From Clostridiales bacterium (GTDB taxonomy: Bacteria > Bacillota > Clostridia > Lachnospirales > Lachnospiraceae), in NCBI GenBank assembly GCA_021202015.1, contig JAJQDV010000024.1:1-62908 (forward strand): a stretch of 62,908 nucleotides of DNA, in the 5' to 3' direction. Numbering within the stretch: position 1 is the first letter of the stretch; each line of letters starts with the position of its first letter. This document shows, piece by piece, positions 8,246-17,039 of the stretch. Below the pieces are notes generated by a model that was not told the origin of the DNA, searched no databases, and was given only the letters and a program-made list of their open reading frames with translations. Both the position numbers and the translations under genes were made by a program.

Positions 8246-9016
8246 ATGTCAGATAAATTTACGGAACAGACTGTGATTCTGGTGCAGGAGGAGATCGCGC
8301 CCGATATTTACAGCCTGTGGATTCAGACGGAACAGATTGCCGCCCGCGTGAGGGCAGGGCAGTTTCTCTCGTTATACTGCGACGATGAGAGTCGGATGCT
8401 CCCGCGCCCCATCAGTATCTGTGAGATCGATCCGGAACGTCAGGCGCTTCGCCTGGTGTACCGCATCGCCGGCCGCGGAACCGCGGAGTTCTCCGAAAAA
8501 CGCGCGGGGGACAGTCTGCGGGTGACGGGTCCGCTGGGAAACGGCTTTCCGCTGAAGGATAAAACGGCGTTCCTGATCGGCGGCGGTATCGGCATTCCGC
8601 CGCTTCTGGAGCTGGCGAAGCAGCTGAACTGTGAAAAACAGACCATTCTCGGATATCGCGACAGCCATACGTTCCTGCTGGATGAGTTCCGGGCGCAGGG
8701 AGAGGTATTCCTCGCGTCGGAGGACGGCAGTATCGGTACGAAGGGGAATGTCATCGACGCGATCCGGGCGAACAGACTTACGGCGGATATTATTTATGCC
8801 TGCGGTCCCGCGCCGATGCTTCGCGCGCTGAAAGCGTACGCTGGGGAGCATGGAATGGAGTGTCTCATCTCCATGGAGGAGCGGATGGCCTGCGGGATCG
8901 GTGCCTGTCTGGCCTGTGTATGCGCCTCGGCGCAGGTCGACGGCCATACGAATGTGAAAAATAAACGCATCTGCAAAGAAGGCCCGGTTTTTGACGCGCG
9001 GGAGGTGGAACTGTGA
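8246..9016 (+). CDS. pyrK: Dihydroorotate dehydrogenase B, electron-transfer subunit
   Basis: Passes electrons from the PyrD subunit through FAD and a [2Fe-2S] cluster to NAD. In the 256-residue protein, the FAD-binding RPISIC is at 54-59, the NAD-binding GGGIGIPP at 112-119, and the cluster ligands are probably Cys216, Cys221, Cys224 and Cys243. The ATG follows AAGGAGGAAAC. The next gene, pyrD, starts 61 bases on, and the two products form the type 1B heterotetramer that uses NAD rather than fumarate or quinone. Confidence 0.95.
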   Translation: MSDKFTEQTVILVQEEIAPDIYSLWIQTEQIAARVRAGQFLSLYCDDESRMLPRPISICEIDPERQALRLVYRIAGRGTAEFSEKRAGDSLRVTGPLGNGFPLKDKTAFLIGGGIGIPPLLELAKQLNCEKQTILGYRDSHTFLLDEFRAQGEVFLASEDGSIGTKGNVIDAIRANRLTADIIYACGPAPMLRALKAYAGEHGMECLISMEERMACGIGACLACVCASAQVDGHTNVKNKRICKEGPVFDAREVEL

Positions 9017-9077
9017 TGATGCGGAACGGTTATGATGAAAAAGAAAAATCGGGATCTTTTTGAAAGGAGGTGGTATC

Positions 9078-9983
9078 TTGATCAATACGAAAGTGAAAAT
9101 CGCCGGTGTGGAGTTCAAAAATCCGGTCATGGTCGCCTCCGGCACGTTCGGTTCCGGAGAAGAGTTTTCGGAATTTGCGGATTTAAATCGTCTCGGCGCG
9201 GTCGTAACAAAGGGTGTGGCGAATGTTCCCTGGCCGGGGAATCCGACGCCGCGCATTGCCGAGGTGAGAAGCGGCATGCTCAATGCCATCGGCCTGCAGA
9301 ATCCGGGAATCGACCTGTTTACGGCGCGGGATATCCCGTTTCTGAAACAGTATGATACAAAGATCATCGTCAATGTCTGCGGGAAGTCCGAGGAGGACTA
9401 CTGCGAGGTGGTGGAGCGGCTGGCCAATCAGCCCGTCGACATGCTGGAGATCAATATCTCCTGCCCGAATGTGAAGGAAGGCGGGATTGCGTTCGGCCAG
9501 GACCCGAAGGCCGTGGAGGCGATTACAAAGGTATGCAAAAAGGCGGCGAAGCAGCCGATCATCATGAAGCTCAGCCCGAATGTGACGGATATCACCGTGA
9601 TGGCGAAGGCGGCTGAGGCGGGCGGCGCGGACGCGCTCTCCCTGATCAATACGCTGACGGGCATGAAAATCGATATAAATCGCCGTACGTTCGCGATCGC
9701 GAACAAAACCGGAGGCCTGTCCGGCCCCGCCATCCACCCGGTTGCGGTGCGCATGGTCTGGCAGACGGCGAACGCGGTCAATATCCCGATCATCGGCATG
9801 GGAGGGATCTGCAGTGCGGAGGACGCTGTCGAGATGATCCTCGCCGGCGCGACAGCCGTCAGCGTGGGAACCGCGAACTTCTCGAATCCCGCGGTCACCA
9901 TGGAGATTGTCGACGGGATCGAGCGCTATCTGGAGGATTCGGGGATCCGGGATGTGAGGGAACTGATCGGAGCGGTTCGATAG
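9078..9983 (+). CDS. pyrD: Dihydroorotate dehydrogenase B, catalytic subunit
   Basis: FMN-dependent oxidation of dihydroorotate to orotate. The 301-residue TIM barrel carries the class 1B catalytic cysteine in NISCPNVKEGG (Cys129), the GNPTPRI and NAIGLQNPG flavin-binding segments, and the C-terminal IIGMGGICSAEDA phosphate-binding turn. I place the start at TTG 9078: AAAGGAGGT lies eight bases upstream, and the ATG at 9060 would put this site inside the gene. Works with PyrK directly upstream. Confidence 0.94.
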   Translation: MINTKVKIAGVEFKNPVMVASGTFGSGEEFSEFADLNRLGAVVTKGVANVPWPGNPTPRIAEVRSGMLNAIGLQNPGIDLFTARDIPFLKQYDTKIIVNVCGKSEEDYCEVVERLANQPVDMLEINISCPNVKEGGIAFGQDPKAVEAITKVCKKAAKQPIIMKLSPNVTDITVMAKAAEAGGADALSLINTLTGMKIDINRRTFAIANKTGGLSGPAIHPVAVRMVWQTANAVNIPIIGMGGICSAEDAVEMILAGATAVSVGTANFSNPAVTMEIVDGIERYLEDSGIRDVRELIGAVR

Positions 9984-10025
9984 AAACCGCGTAACTGTGA
10001 AGGTGCTGAACAGTTACGAAACCGC
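9983..10025. repeat. Short inverted repeat flanked by 8-base direct repeats
   Basis: GTAACTG (9991-9997) and CAGTTAC (10011-10017) are perfect arms. They are bracketed by GAAACCGC at 9983-9990 and again at 10018-10025. The geometry resembles a target-site duplication around a very small insert, but it could be chance. Confidence 0.35.
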
Positions 10026-10260
10026 AGAGAAATGTACGGTCATGAGTTTATTGCGCAGCATAAATTCTGAATCTTACACGGCAGCTGCGGCGCCGATCGC
10101 GGATCTTATGACAGCCATTGTTACCGTCATCATGATCAGCGCCGAGTTCCGTGAACTGAAAAAGAGGGAGCGGGAGCCGTCGATTGACTCTCAGCCCGGG
10201 CGGTTATGACGGACTGTGACCATGCAGGTGTGAAAGTTTGATAAAAAATACAGGTATGTT

Positions 10261-10289
10261 TTGACTTTACGGACGTTTTGAGCGATAAT
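10261..10289 (+). promoter_or_regulatory. Promoter of the hibernation factor gene
   Basis: TTGACT (10261-10266) and GATAAT (10284-10289) have the ideal 17-base spacing. A leader hairpin (GCTCA-GGTAT-TGAGC core) spans about 10299-10325. The rest of the pyrD-hpf gap, 9984-10260, holds only the small repeat at 9983-10025 and a frame without a ribosome site. Confidence 0.65.
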
Positions 10290-10352
10290 AAAAATAAGTG
10301 CAGGTGCTCAGGTATTGAGCTGCTGCAAAATAAATAGAAAAAGGAGAAGCGT

Positions 10353-10919
10353 ATGTTAGTAAATGTAAGAGGAAAAGGGAATCAGGTGGGGGTTACGGAT
10401 GCGATTCAGACGTCGGTGGAAAAGGCCGCACATAAGATGGAAAAGTACGTTTCAGAAAACGCGGAGCTGACCGCCGTGATCAGCGTGGACGGGATACGGC
10501 ATACGGCGGAGCTGACATTGAAGGACAAGGGGATATTTACCCGTGTGGAGGAGACCGGCACGGATATGTATCAGGTGATACATGACGCCGGGGAGATCCT
10601 CGAGCGCAAGATTCGTCAGTATAAGGAAAAGCTGACGGCGAAGAGAGCGGGACGTCCGACGACGAGAGCGGTCGCACCGCGTGTTGGTGAGGTTCTTGCC
10701 GGGAGTGAGGCCGGGGAGGATCATGAGCCGGACACGGAGATCCGGAGAGTGAAAAAGTTCGGCATCAAGCCGATGTTCCCGGAGGACGCCGTGCTGGAGC
10801 TGGAGCTGGTGGGACATGACTTTTTCGTGTTTATGAACGCGGAGGAGCAGTGCAGGGTGAATGTGATCTATAAGAGGAAGAACGGCGGGTATGGTCTGAT
10901 CCAGCCCACTTACGAATAA
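10353..10919 (+). CDS. hpf: Ribosome hibernation promoting factor, long form
   Basis: A 188-residue long HPF. Residues 1-95 form the ribosome-binding RaiA-like domain, and residues 130-188 the C-terminal dimerisation domain (VKKFGIKPMFPEDAVLELELVGHDFFVF is spread across 128-155; the ending YGLIQPTYE is typical). The long form pairs two 70S ribosomes into inactive 100S particles in stationary phase. An AAAGGAGAAG site precedes the ATG. It stands alone, between its own promoter and a terminator. Confidence 0.93.
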   Translation: MLVNVRGKGNQVGVTDAIQTSVEKAAHKMEKYVSENAELTAVISVDGIRHTAELTLKDKGIFTRVEETGTDMYQVIHDAGEILERKIRQYKEKLTAKRAGRPTTRAVAPRVGEVLAGSEAGEDHEPDTEIRRVKKFGIKPMFPEDAVLELELVGHDFFVFMNAEEQCRVNVIYKRKNGGYGLIQPTYE

Positions 10920-10976
10920 GAGTTCGGCAGGTTGCTTTTTTTCACAGGATGGACTTTACCGTGAAGGAAACATGAA

Positions 10977-11008
10977 GGGCTTTCCGGATATGTCCGGAAG
11001 GCTCTTTA
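10977..11008 (+). terminator. Terminator of hpf
   Basis: GGGCTTTCCGGA and TCCGGAAGGCTC pair around TATG, with two wobble pairs, followed by TTTATA. Confidence 0.6.
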
Positions 11009-11016
11009 TATGCGCA

Positions 11017-11058
11017 GGGGCGCGAGAGGAAATTATGCAGCAGAGCTGCACGCGCCCC
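11017..11058 (+). repeat. Dispersed stem-loop repeat, complete copy
   Basis: Outer arms GGGGCGCG (11017-11024) and CGCGCCCC (11051-11058) pair perfectly. Inside lies the bulge AGAGGAAATTA, then the inner stem TGCAGC / GCTGCA closed by the loop AGA. The same architecture, with compensating changes in both stems, recurs inverted at 43604-43645. A half copy follows at 11096. Confidence 0.7.
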
Positions 11059-11095
11059 GCGCGGCGAGCATGAGGAAAAACCGCCTCCTGCTCGA

Positions 11096-11122
11096 TTGCA
11101 GGGCTGCGAAAGGAAATTATGG
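11096..11122 (+). repeat. Half copy of the stem-loop repeat, overlapping a start codon
   Basis: GCAGGGCTGCG, then AAAGGAAATTATGG. This is the 5' half of the repeat at 43604 (on its minus strand). Its AGGAAATTATG provides both the ribosome-binding site and the ATG of the gene at 11119. Confidence 0.6.
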
Positions 11123-11721
11123 AAAAGAAATCAGAAGAAGATGATTCTGCCTATATCATGTATGAGCTGCACCGCAGGGATGTGCGGAGGCAGATGGTGC
11201 CGCCCATCATTTTTTTTGCGGCGATCGCGGTCATTATCCTGATTTCTGTGGGAAAACACAGACAGCAGGTGAATGCCGGTGTGGCGGATATCACAGCAGA
11301 CGCCATGCTGGTGGACTATATGACGGTTTCCCTCGGGCAGACGATCTATGAGAATACAGATGAACTGGACGACAGTTACGGCGACTATTTTTATCTGGGC
11401 GCCGATTACCTTGAGGTACGGACTGATGTGACGCTGGAGGCCTTCGGTCATCTGGGTATCGTTGTGTTTGACGGGGAAGATTATGTAGAGAATTATTGCT
11501 GGACCTGCAGTGACGACGAGGTTACACAGGCGGATGTGGATGCCATGGCCGAGGAGCTTACGACGGCTTACGGAGATTATACGGAGGATGAGACCGGGAC
11601 TTTTTTCTGGTACGCGGATGAGGACGGCATCCTTGGCGACAATGACGGCGCGGCCTGGGTTTCCTGCGGCCTGAATGAGGACGGGATTCTGGTCATTCAG
11701 GGGGAGGCTCTGCCGCAGTAG
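11119..11721 (+). CDS. Membrane-anchored protein of unknown function
   Basis: A 200-residue protein with a charged cytoplasmic N-terminus, one membrane segment at about residues 27-46 (MVPPIIFFAAIAVIILISVG), and a strongly acidic outer domain rich in Asp, Glu, Tyr and Gly with two cysteines in CWTC. I do not recognise a family. The acidity suggests an extracellular domain that may bind metal ions, but this is a guess. The ribosome site and start codon come from the half repeat at 11096-11122. Neighbours (hpf and cysK) give no hint of function. Confidence 0.65.
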   Translation: MEKKSEEDDSAYIMYELHRRDVRRQMVPPIIFFAAIAVIILISVGKHRQQVNAGVADITADAMLVDYMTVSLGQTIYENTDELDDSYGDYFYLGADYLEVRTDVTLEAFGHLGIVVFDGEDYVENYCWTCSDDEVTQADVDAMAEELTTAYGDYTEDETGTFFWYADEDGILGDNDGAAWVSCGLNEDGILVIQGEALPQ

Positions 11722-11764
11722 ATGCGCCCGAATGAACAGATGCGCCCGTGTGAACAGATGCCGG
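11722..11764 (+). repeat. 18-base tandem repeat
   Basis: ATGCGCCCG(AA/TG)TGAACAG occurs at 11722-11739 and 11740-11757, then ATGCCGG begins a third, broken unit. It fills the gap between the acidic membrane protein and cysK. Confidence 0.6.
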
Positions 11765-11816
11765 GCGGATCCATTATGGAAAATCCGAAAAGAATCAGAA
11801 TCAGGGGATTGGAAAA

Positions 11817-12746
11817 TTGATATATCAGAATGTTTTAGAAGCGATTGGTCACACGCCTATTGTGCGGCTGAATCGCATGAATAAGCCCGGAAACGCGCAG
11901 ATTCTTGTAAAATTTGAGGGTCTCAATGTCGGCGGTTCCATCAAAACGCGCACCGCCTGCAATATGATCGCACAGGCGGAGAGAGAGGGGAAGATCGGAC
12001 CGGATACCGTGATCGTGGAGCCGACCAGCGGCAATCAGGGGATCGGTCTTGCCCTGGTCGGCGCAGTAAAAGGCTATCGGACGATTATTATTATGCCGGA
12101 TTCCGTCAGTGAGGAGAGGAGAAAGCTGGTGCGCCATTACGGCGCGGAGGTGATCCTGATTCACGATGCGGGCGATATCGGAGCCTGTATCGAGGAATGC
12201 CTTCAGACGGCGCTTCGGATGGAGGCGGAGGATGAACGGGTATTTGTGCCGCAGCAGTTCGCAAATGAAAATAATACAAACGCCCATCGTCATCATACGG
12301 CGCTGGAGATCATGGAGCAGGTGGCGGGACCGATCCACGGTTTCTGTTCCGGGATCGGAACCGGCGGAACGATCACCGGGATCGGGGAGGTTTTAAAGGC
12401 CCAGTATCCGGACATTCGGATCTGGGCGGTAGAACCGGAGAACGCGGCAATCCTGGCGGGCGGTAATATCGGCACGCATCTGCAGATGGGAATCGGAGAC
12501 GGAGTCATTCCGGATATCTTAAATCAGGAGATTTATGACGAGATTTACATTGTCTCGGATGAGGAGGCGCTGCAAACCGCAAAGGATCTGGCAAAGAAAG
12601 AAGGAATCATGTGCGGCATATCCAGCGGAACGAATGTGGCCGCGGCTTTAAAGCTCGCGGAACGGCTGGGGAAGGGGAAGACGGTGGTCACGGTGCTGCC
12701 GGATACGGCGGAGCGGTATTTTTCTACGCCGCTTTTCAATGACTGA
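11817..12746 (+). CDS. cysK: Cysteine synthase family protein
   Basis: A PLP enzyme of the O-acetylserine sulfhydrylase fold that makes cysteine from O-acetylserine and sulfide. In 309 residues, Lys43 in GGSIKTRTA is the PLP lysine, TSGNQG binds the substrate carboxylate, GTGGTITG holds the PLP phosphate, and the serine of GISSGTN contacts the pyridine. The family usually has SVKDR; here Asp is replaced by Thr (SIKTR), which may mark a subfamily with a different substrate. The frame starts with TTG behind GGGGATTGGA. No partner serine acetyltransferase gene is in the window. Confidence 0.82.
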   Translation: MIYQNVLEAIGHTPIVRLNRMNKPGNAQILVKFEGLNVGGSIKTRTACNMIAQAEREGKIGPDTVIVEPTSGNQGIGLALVGAVKGYRTIIIMPDSVSEERRKLVRHYGAEVILIHDAGDIGACIEECLQTALRMEAEDERVFVPQQFANENNTNAHRHHTALEIMEQVAGPIHGFCSGIGTGGTITGIGEVLKAQYPDIRIWAVEPENAAILAGGNIGTHLQMGIGDGVIPDILNQEIYDEIYIVSDEEALQTAKDLAKKEGIMCGISSGTNVAAALKLAERLGKGKTVVTVLPDTAERYFSTPLFND

Positions 12747-12816
12747 AACGGAATCCGGCTGAAAATGGTACTGTGTACCTGTTAATTATAATTTTATTAT
12801 ACGAGGAGGACCTGGC

Positions 12817-13959
12817 ATGATTTACAGAAAGTTTCAGGATATGGAGCTGTCGGCACTTGGCATGGGCACGATGCGCCTGCCGGTGATCGACGGGAAAGAA
12901 GGACAGATCGATGAACCTGCCGTGCAGGAAATGGTCGATTACGCGATGGCGCATGGGATCAATTACTACGATACGGCCTGGGGATATCATGAGGAGCAGT
13001 CGGAATTTGTAACAGGCAGGGCTTTGAAAAAATATCCCAGAGATCAGTTTTACCTGGCGACGAAATTTCCGGGCTACGACCTTGCGAATATGACGAAGGC
13101 GGAGGAGATCTTTGAGAAGCAGCTGGAAAAGTGTCAGGTGGAGTATTTTGATTTTTATCTTTTTCATAATGTCTGTTCCACAAATATCGATGCTTATCTG
13201 GATGATGAAAAGTATGGCATTTATACATATCTGATCGAGCAGAAGAGAAACGGCAGGATCCGTCATCTCGGTTTTTCCGTGCACGGGGACTATGAGATCA
13301 CCAGACGTTTCCTTGAGGCATACGGGCAGGATATGGAGTTCGGCCAGATCCAGTTAAACTGGGTGGACTATGATTTTCAGGACGCAAAGAGCAAGCTTGA
13401 TCTGTTCCGTGAGTACGGGATTCCGGTCTGGGTGATGGAGCCGCTGCGCGGCGGCAAGCTGGTATCCCTTGCGGATGAATATGTTACAAAATTAAAAGCC
13501 CTGCGCCCGGACGAGAGCATTCCGGCCTGGTCTTTCCGATTCCTGCAGGCGATTCCGGAGGTGGTCGTGACGCTCTCCGGCATGTCGAATTTCGAGCAGA
13601 TGAAGGAAAATATTGAGATTTTTGACACAGAACGGCCGCTCACAAAAGAAGAATGGGACGCGCTGATCGCGATCTCAGAGGAGATGCTTCAGAAAAATAT
13701 TCTGCCGTGTACGTCCTGCCGCTATTGTACTTCTTACTGCCCGCAGGAGCTGGATATCCCGTCGCTGCTTTCTCTGTACAACGAGCACGCGTTTACGGGA
13801 GGCGGATTTATCGCGCCGATGGCGCTGGCCCGTGTGCCTGAGGAGAAACGGCCGGCAGCCTGCGTCGGATGCAGGAGCTGCGAAGCGGTCTGCCCGCAGG
13901 GGATTAAAATATCAGAGGCGATGGCCCGGTTCACGGAGCTTCTGAAAGCGGGAAACTGA
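12817..13959 (+). CDS. Aldo/keto reductase with C-terminal 4Fe-4S domain
   Basis: A 380-residue fusion typical of strict anaerobes. Residues 1-280 form the aldo/keto reductase barrel with the expected catalytic tetrad Asp52, Tyr57, Lys83 and His117. The C-terminus has two cysteine clusters, CTSCRYCTSYCP and CVGCRSCEAVCP, which should hold two [4Fe-4S] clusters. The physiological substrate of this group is unknown; reduction of a carbonyl with ferredoxin-type electrons is likely. Good ribosome site (ACGAGGAGG). A small hairpin (GGTAC-TGT-GTACC) lies upstream. It stands between cysK and a MATE exporter with ordinary gaps. Confidence 0.88.
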   Translation: MIYRKFQDMELSALGMGTMRLPVIDGKEGQIDEPAVQEMVDYAMAHGINYYDTAWGYHEEQSEFVTGRALKKYPRDQFYLATKFPGYDLANMTKAEEIFEKQLEKCQVEYFDFYLFHNVCSTNIDAYLDDEKYGIYTYLIEQKRNGRIRHLGFSVHGDYEITRRFLEAYGQDMEFGQIQLNWVDYDFQDAKSKLDLFREYGIPVWVMEPLRGGKLVSLADEYVTKLKALRPDESIPAWSFRFLQAIPEVVVTLSGMSNFEQMKENIEIFDTERPLTKEEWDALIAISEEMLQKNILPCTSCRYCTSYCPQELDIPSLLSLYNEHAFTGGGFIAPMALARVPEEKRPAACVGCRSCEAVCPQGIKISEAMARFTELLKAGN

Positions 13960-14141
13960 CAGACAGGTCTGCGCACCGGTAATCCGAGCCGGTTGTTTGC
14001 GAATCGCTGCACCGGCTGCGCGGATTGTCTTAAAATGTAAATGATACATGGAAAATATCCGCAGCGAAGCAATTTTAGATGGAAATGGGTTTTCCCCATA
14101 ACCATGTGCCGTTGCAAAAACGATAAGAAAGAAGAAATGTC

Positions 14142-15497
14142 ATGAATGGGATTACAGACGTCAGGGATCTGACAGCAGGGCCGGTGGCGCGGAAGCTGTA
14201 CCGATTTGCCCTGCCGATCATATGTACGAATCTGCTGCAGGCAGTCTATAATGTCGTGGATATGATCATCGTAGGAAGGGTTCTCGGCTCCGCGGGAATT
14301 ACGGCGGTGAATGTGGGCGGACAGGTCGTGATGATCGTCTTTGTGATCGTCAGTGCCTGGTCAAATGCGGAGGCAGTGGTCGTGGGACAGCTGACCGGCG
14401 CGGGAAAACACACAGAGGTGTCGAAAGCAGTGAATTCAGCGCTGATCTTTTCCGTGCTGATGGCGGCGGCTCTTATGGTGGGAATTATCGGGCTTTCTAC
14501 GCCTCTGCTGCAGGCGCTGAATGTTCCGGACGAGGCTTTTGACGGTGCGAAAAATTATCTGATCATCTATATGTGCGGCACGTTTTTTGTGTATATTTAT
14601 AATGTGCTGTACGGACTTTTGCGCGGAATCGGGGAGTCGACCGCGCCGATGATAATTGCCGTTATATCCACGGCGACAAATATCATGCTGGATATTCTGT
14701 TTGTCGCGGTGTTGTCTCTGGGGACGGGCGGCGCGGCGCTGGCTACGGTCACGGCGCAGGCGCTCAGTATGTGCCTGATTCTTGGGTTTGTCCTGAAAAA
14801 AGTTTCCGTATATCAGTTTGTACTGAAGGAGTTTCGTATCGCGAAGCACTGGCTGTCGGAGACGCTCAAGGTCGGGTTTCCTCAGATGTGTCAGTTTGTG
14901 CTGACGAATATCTCGTTTTTGCTCCTGAGCGCCCTGATCAACCGGTACGGAGTGGAGGCGGCCGCCGCGGCCGGAGCGACGAATAAGGTCTATACTTTTG
15001 CGGTGCTGCCCGCGCAGGCGATGATGGCGGCGATCGTCACGCTGACGGCGCAGAACCTGCCGGGAAAGGATTACAAACGTATTCTTCGCGGCCTTGGATA
15101 CGGGATACTGCTTGCAACGGTGATCGCGGTTGCCGTGTGGATTCTCTGCGAGCTTTTCCCTGGTCAGCTGCTCGGCGTTTTTACGACGGAGACCGGGGTG
15201 ATCGAGATCGGCATACCGTTTATGCGTATATTTATCTGCTGTATCCTGATCGAAAATGTAATGTTCTGCGTCAACGGGTTCCTTACCGGCGCCGGATATA
15301 CGCACATCACGATGATCGGCGCTCTTGTCGCTGCGTTTGTGGTGCGCTACGCTCTGGCCTGGATCCTGAGCCAGAAAACCGCGATGGGATTTAACGGGAT
15401 CGCGCTGTCCTATGTGTTCGCGCCCTGCGCGACGCTTGGGATCGGAGGGGTTTTTGCCCTGACGGGGCGGTGGAAGCGCCCGAGGGTGAAGATGTAA
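14142..15497 (+). CDS. MATE-family efflux transporter
   Basis: A 451-residue integral membrane protein with about 12 hydrophobic segments arranged as two MatE halves. Typical signatures are PIICTNLLQAVYNVVDMIIV near residue 25, and VGFPQMCQFVLTN at the start of the second half. Members export drugs or metabolites in exchange for sodium or protons; the substrate cannot be read from sequence. The ribosome site is modest (AGAAAGAAG). No regulator lies beside it. Confidence 0.9.
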   Translation: MNGITDVRDLTAGPVARKLYRFALPIICTNLLQAVYNVVDMIIVGRVLGSAGITAVNVGGQVVMIVFVIVSAWSNAEAVVVGQLTGAGKHTEVSKAVNSALIFSVLMAAALMVGIIGLSTPLLQALNVPDEAFDGAKNYLIIYMCGTFFVYIYNVLYGLLRGIGESTAPMIIAVISTATNIMLDILFVAVLSLGTGGAALATVTAQALSMCLILGFVLKKVSVYQFVLKEFRIAKHWLSETLKVGFPQMCQFVLTNISFLLLSALINRYGVEAAAAAGATNKVYTFAVLPAQAMMAAIVTLTAQNLPGKDYKRILRGLGYGILLATVIAVAVWILCELFPGQLLGVFTTETGVIEIGIPFMRIFICCILIENVMFCVNGFLTGAGYTHITMIGALVAAFVVRYALAWILSQKTAMGFNGIALSYVFAPCATLGIGGVFALTGRWKRPRVKM

Positions 15498-15528
15498 AAA
15501 ACAAGATTTAAATCCCATAAAGAAATGA

Positions 15529-15557
15529 TTGAAATCTGTGAAAAAGTTGTCTATAAT
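15529..15557 (+). promoter_or_regulatory. Promoter of glyA
   Basis: TTGAAA (15529-15534), a 17-base spacer and TATAAT (15552-15557), about 45 bases before the glyA start. Confidence 0.7.
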
Positions 15558-15601
15558 GGAGCAGATTGAAATAAAAGAGAATAATTTTTGGAGGGAAAAG
15601 A

Positions 15602-16846
15602 ATGTACGGAACAGATGAGATTCGGGTTACAGACCCCGAGGTGGCGGACGCCATCGAGGCCGAGCTGAATCGGCAGAATGACCACATTGAACTGATCGCG
15701 TCGGAGAACTGGGTGAGCCCGGCCGTGATGGAGGCGCAGGGCAGCGTGATGACGAACAAGTACGCGGAGGGATATCCGGGCAAGCGCTATTACGGCGGCT
15801 GCCAGTGTGTGGATGTCGTTGAGGAGCTTGCCAGGGAGCGTGCGAAGCAGCTGTTTGACGCGGAGTATGTCAATGTGCAGCCGCATTCCGGCGCGCAGGC
15901 GAATATGGCGGTGCAGTTTTCCCTGTTAAAGCCGGGCGACACGGTCATGGGCATGAATCTGGATCACGGCGGACATCTGACGCACGGTTCGCCGGTGAAT
16001 TTTTCCGGCGTTTATTTTAACATCGTCCCCTACGGAGTCGATGACACGGGCTTTATCGATTATGACGAGGTGGAGCGGATTGCGCTGGAGTGTCAGCCGA
16101 AGATGATCATCGCGGGCGCGAGTGCCTACGCGAGAACGATTGATTTTCCGCGTTTCCGCGAGATCGCGGACAGGGTAGGCGCTTACCTGATGGTGGACAT
16201 GGCGCATATCGCCGGCCTTGTGGCGGCAGGGCTTCATCCGAGCCCCATGCATTACGCGGATGTGGTGACGACCACGACGCACAAGACACTGCGCGGACCG
16301 AGAGGCGGCATGATCCTGGTCTCGAAGGAGTCCATGGAGAAGAATAATTTTAATTTTAATAAGGCGGTATTCCCGGGCATCCAGGGCGGCCCCCTGATGC
16401 ACGTGATCGCGGCAAAAGCCGTCTGCTTTAAGGAGGCGCTGAGCGATTCCTTCAAAGAATATCAGCAGGGTGTGGTGGACAACGCGCAGGCGCTCTCAAA
16501 GGGTCTGATATCCCGCGGGATCCGCATTGTCTCCGGCGGAACGGACAACCATCTGATGCTGATTGACCTGACACCCTTCGATCTGACGGGGAAAGCCGTG
16601 GAGAAGCTTCTGGACGAGGCGCATATCACGGCGAATAAGAATACGATCCCCAATGACCCCAAGTCGCCCTTTGTGACGAGCGGCATTCGTCTCGGCACGC
16701 CGTCCGTGACCTCCCGCGGGATGAACACGGAGGATATGGATCAGATCGCGGAGGCGATCTCTCTGGTGATCAAAGAGGGTGAAGCCGGCGTGGAGAGGGC
16801 GCGTGCGATCGTGGACGGGCTGGTAGCGAAATACCCGCTGAAATAA
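15602..16846 (+). CDS. glyA: Serine hydroxymethyltransferase
   Basis: Converts serine and tetrahydrofolate to glycine and methylene-tetrahydrofolate, the main source of one-carbon units for purine and thymidylate synthesis. The 414-residue PLP enzyme has the family landmarks: [11 protein letters not shown] near residue 31, HSGAQANMA near 95, and the PLP lysine in [14 protein letters not shown] near 225. Length is normal. GGAGGG lies just upstream of the ATG. It has its own promoter and precedes serS, so two serine-using genes are adjacent. Confidence 0.96.
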   Translation: MYGTDEIRVTDPEVADAIEAELNRQNDHIELIASENWVSPAVMEAQGSVMTNKYAEGYPGKRYYGGCQCVDVVEELARERAKQLFDAEYVNVQPHSGAQANMAVQFSLLKPGDTVMGMNLDHGGHLTHGSPVNFSGVYFNIVPYGVDDTGFIDYDEVERIALECQPKMIIAGASAYARTIDFPRFREIADRVGAYLMVDMAHIAGLVAAGLHPSPMHYADVVTTTTHKTLRGPRGGMILVSKESMEKNNFNFNKAVFPGIQGGPLMHVIAAKAVCFKEALSDSFKEYQQGVVDNAQALSKGLISRGIRIVSGGTDNHLMLIDLTPFDLTGKAVEKLLDEAHITANKNTIPNDPKSPFVTSGIRLGTPSVTSRGMNTEDMDQIAEAISLVIKEGEAGVERARAIVDGLVAKYPLK

Positions 16847-16862
16847 AACGAAACACTTTCCC

Positions 16863-16891
16863 TTGAATCTGAGACGCAATCCGTGTATAAT
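16863..16891 (+). promoter_or_regulatory. Promoter upstream of serS
   Basis: TTGAAT (16863-16868), 17 bases, TATAAT (16886-16891). The roughly 140-base leader that follows has small inverted repeats (AGGAA-TTCCT; GATGC-GCATC) but none of the T-box conserved elements. Confidence 0.6.
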
Positions 16892-17039
16892 CGGAAAGGA
16901 ACATTGAATTCCTAAGAGATATAATAAACACACATGTGATGCTGCCGCAGCGCGCCGGCATCTATGAAAGGAAAGGTAGACTGTGCCGGCGATCGGGAAT
17001 TCTGAAAATACAGGACTCCGTTCGGTGCAGAGAGAGATT

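Noticed and set aside
9997..10209. 70-residue frame after pyrD
   Set aside because: GTG start with no ribosome site, runs through the small inverted repeat, and has no family resemblance.
16892..17039. T-box riboswitch before serS
   Set aside because: No specifier stem or T-box sequence is visible, only small inverted repeats.
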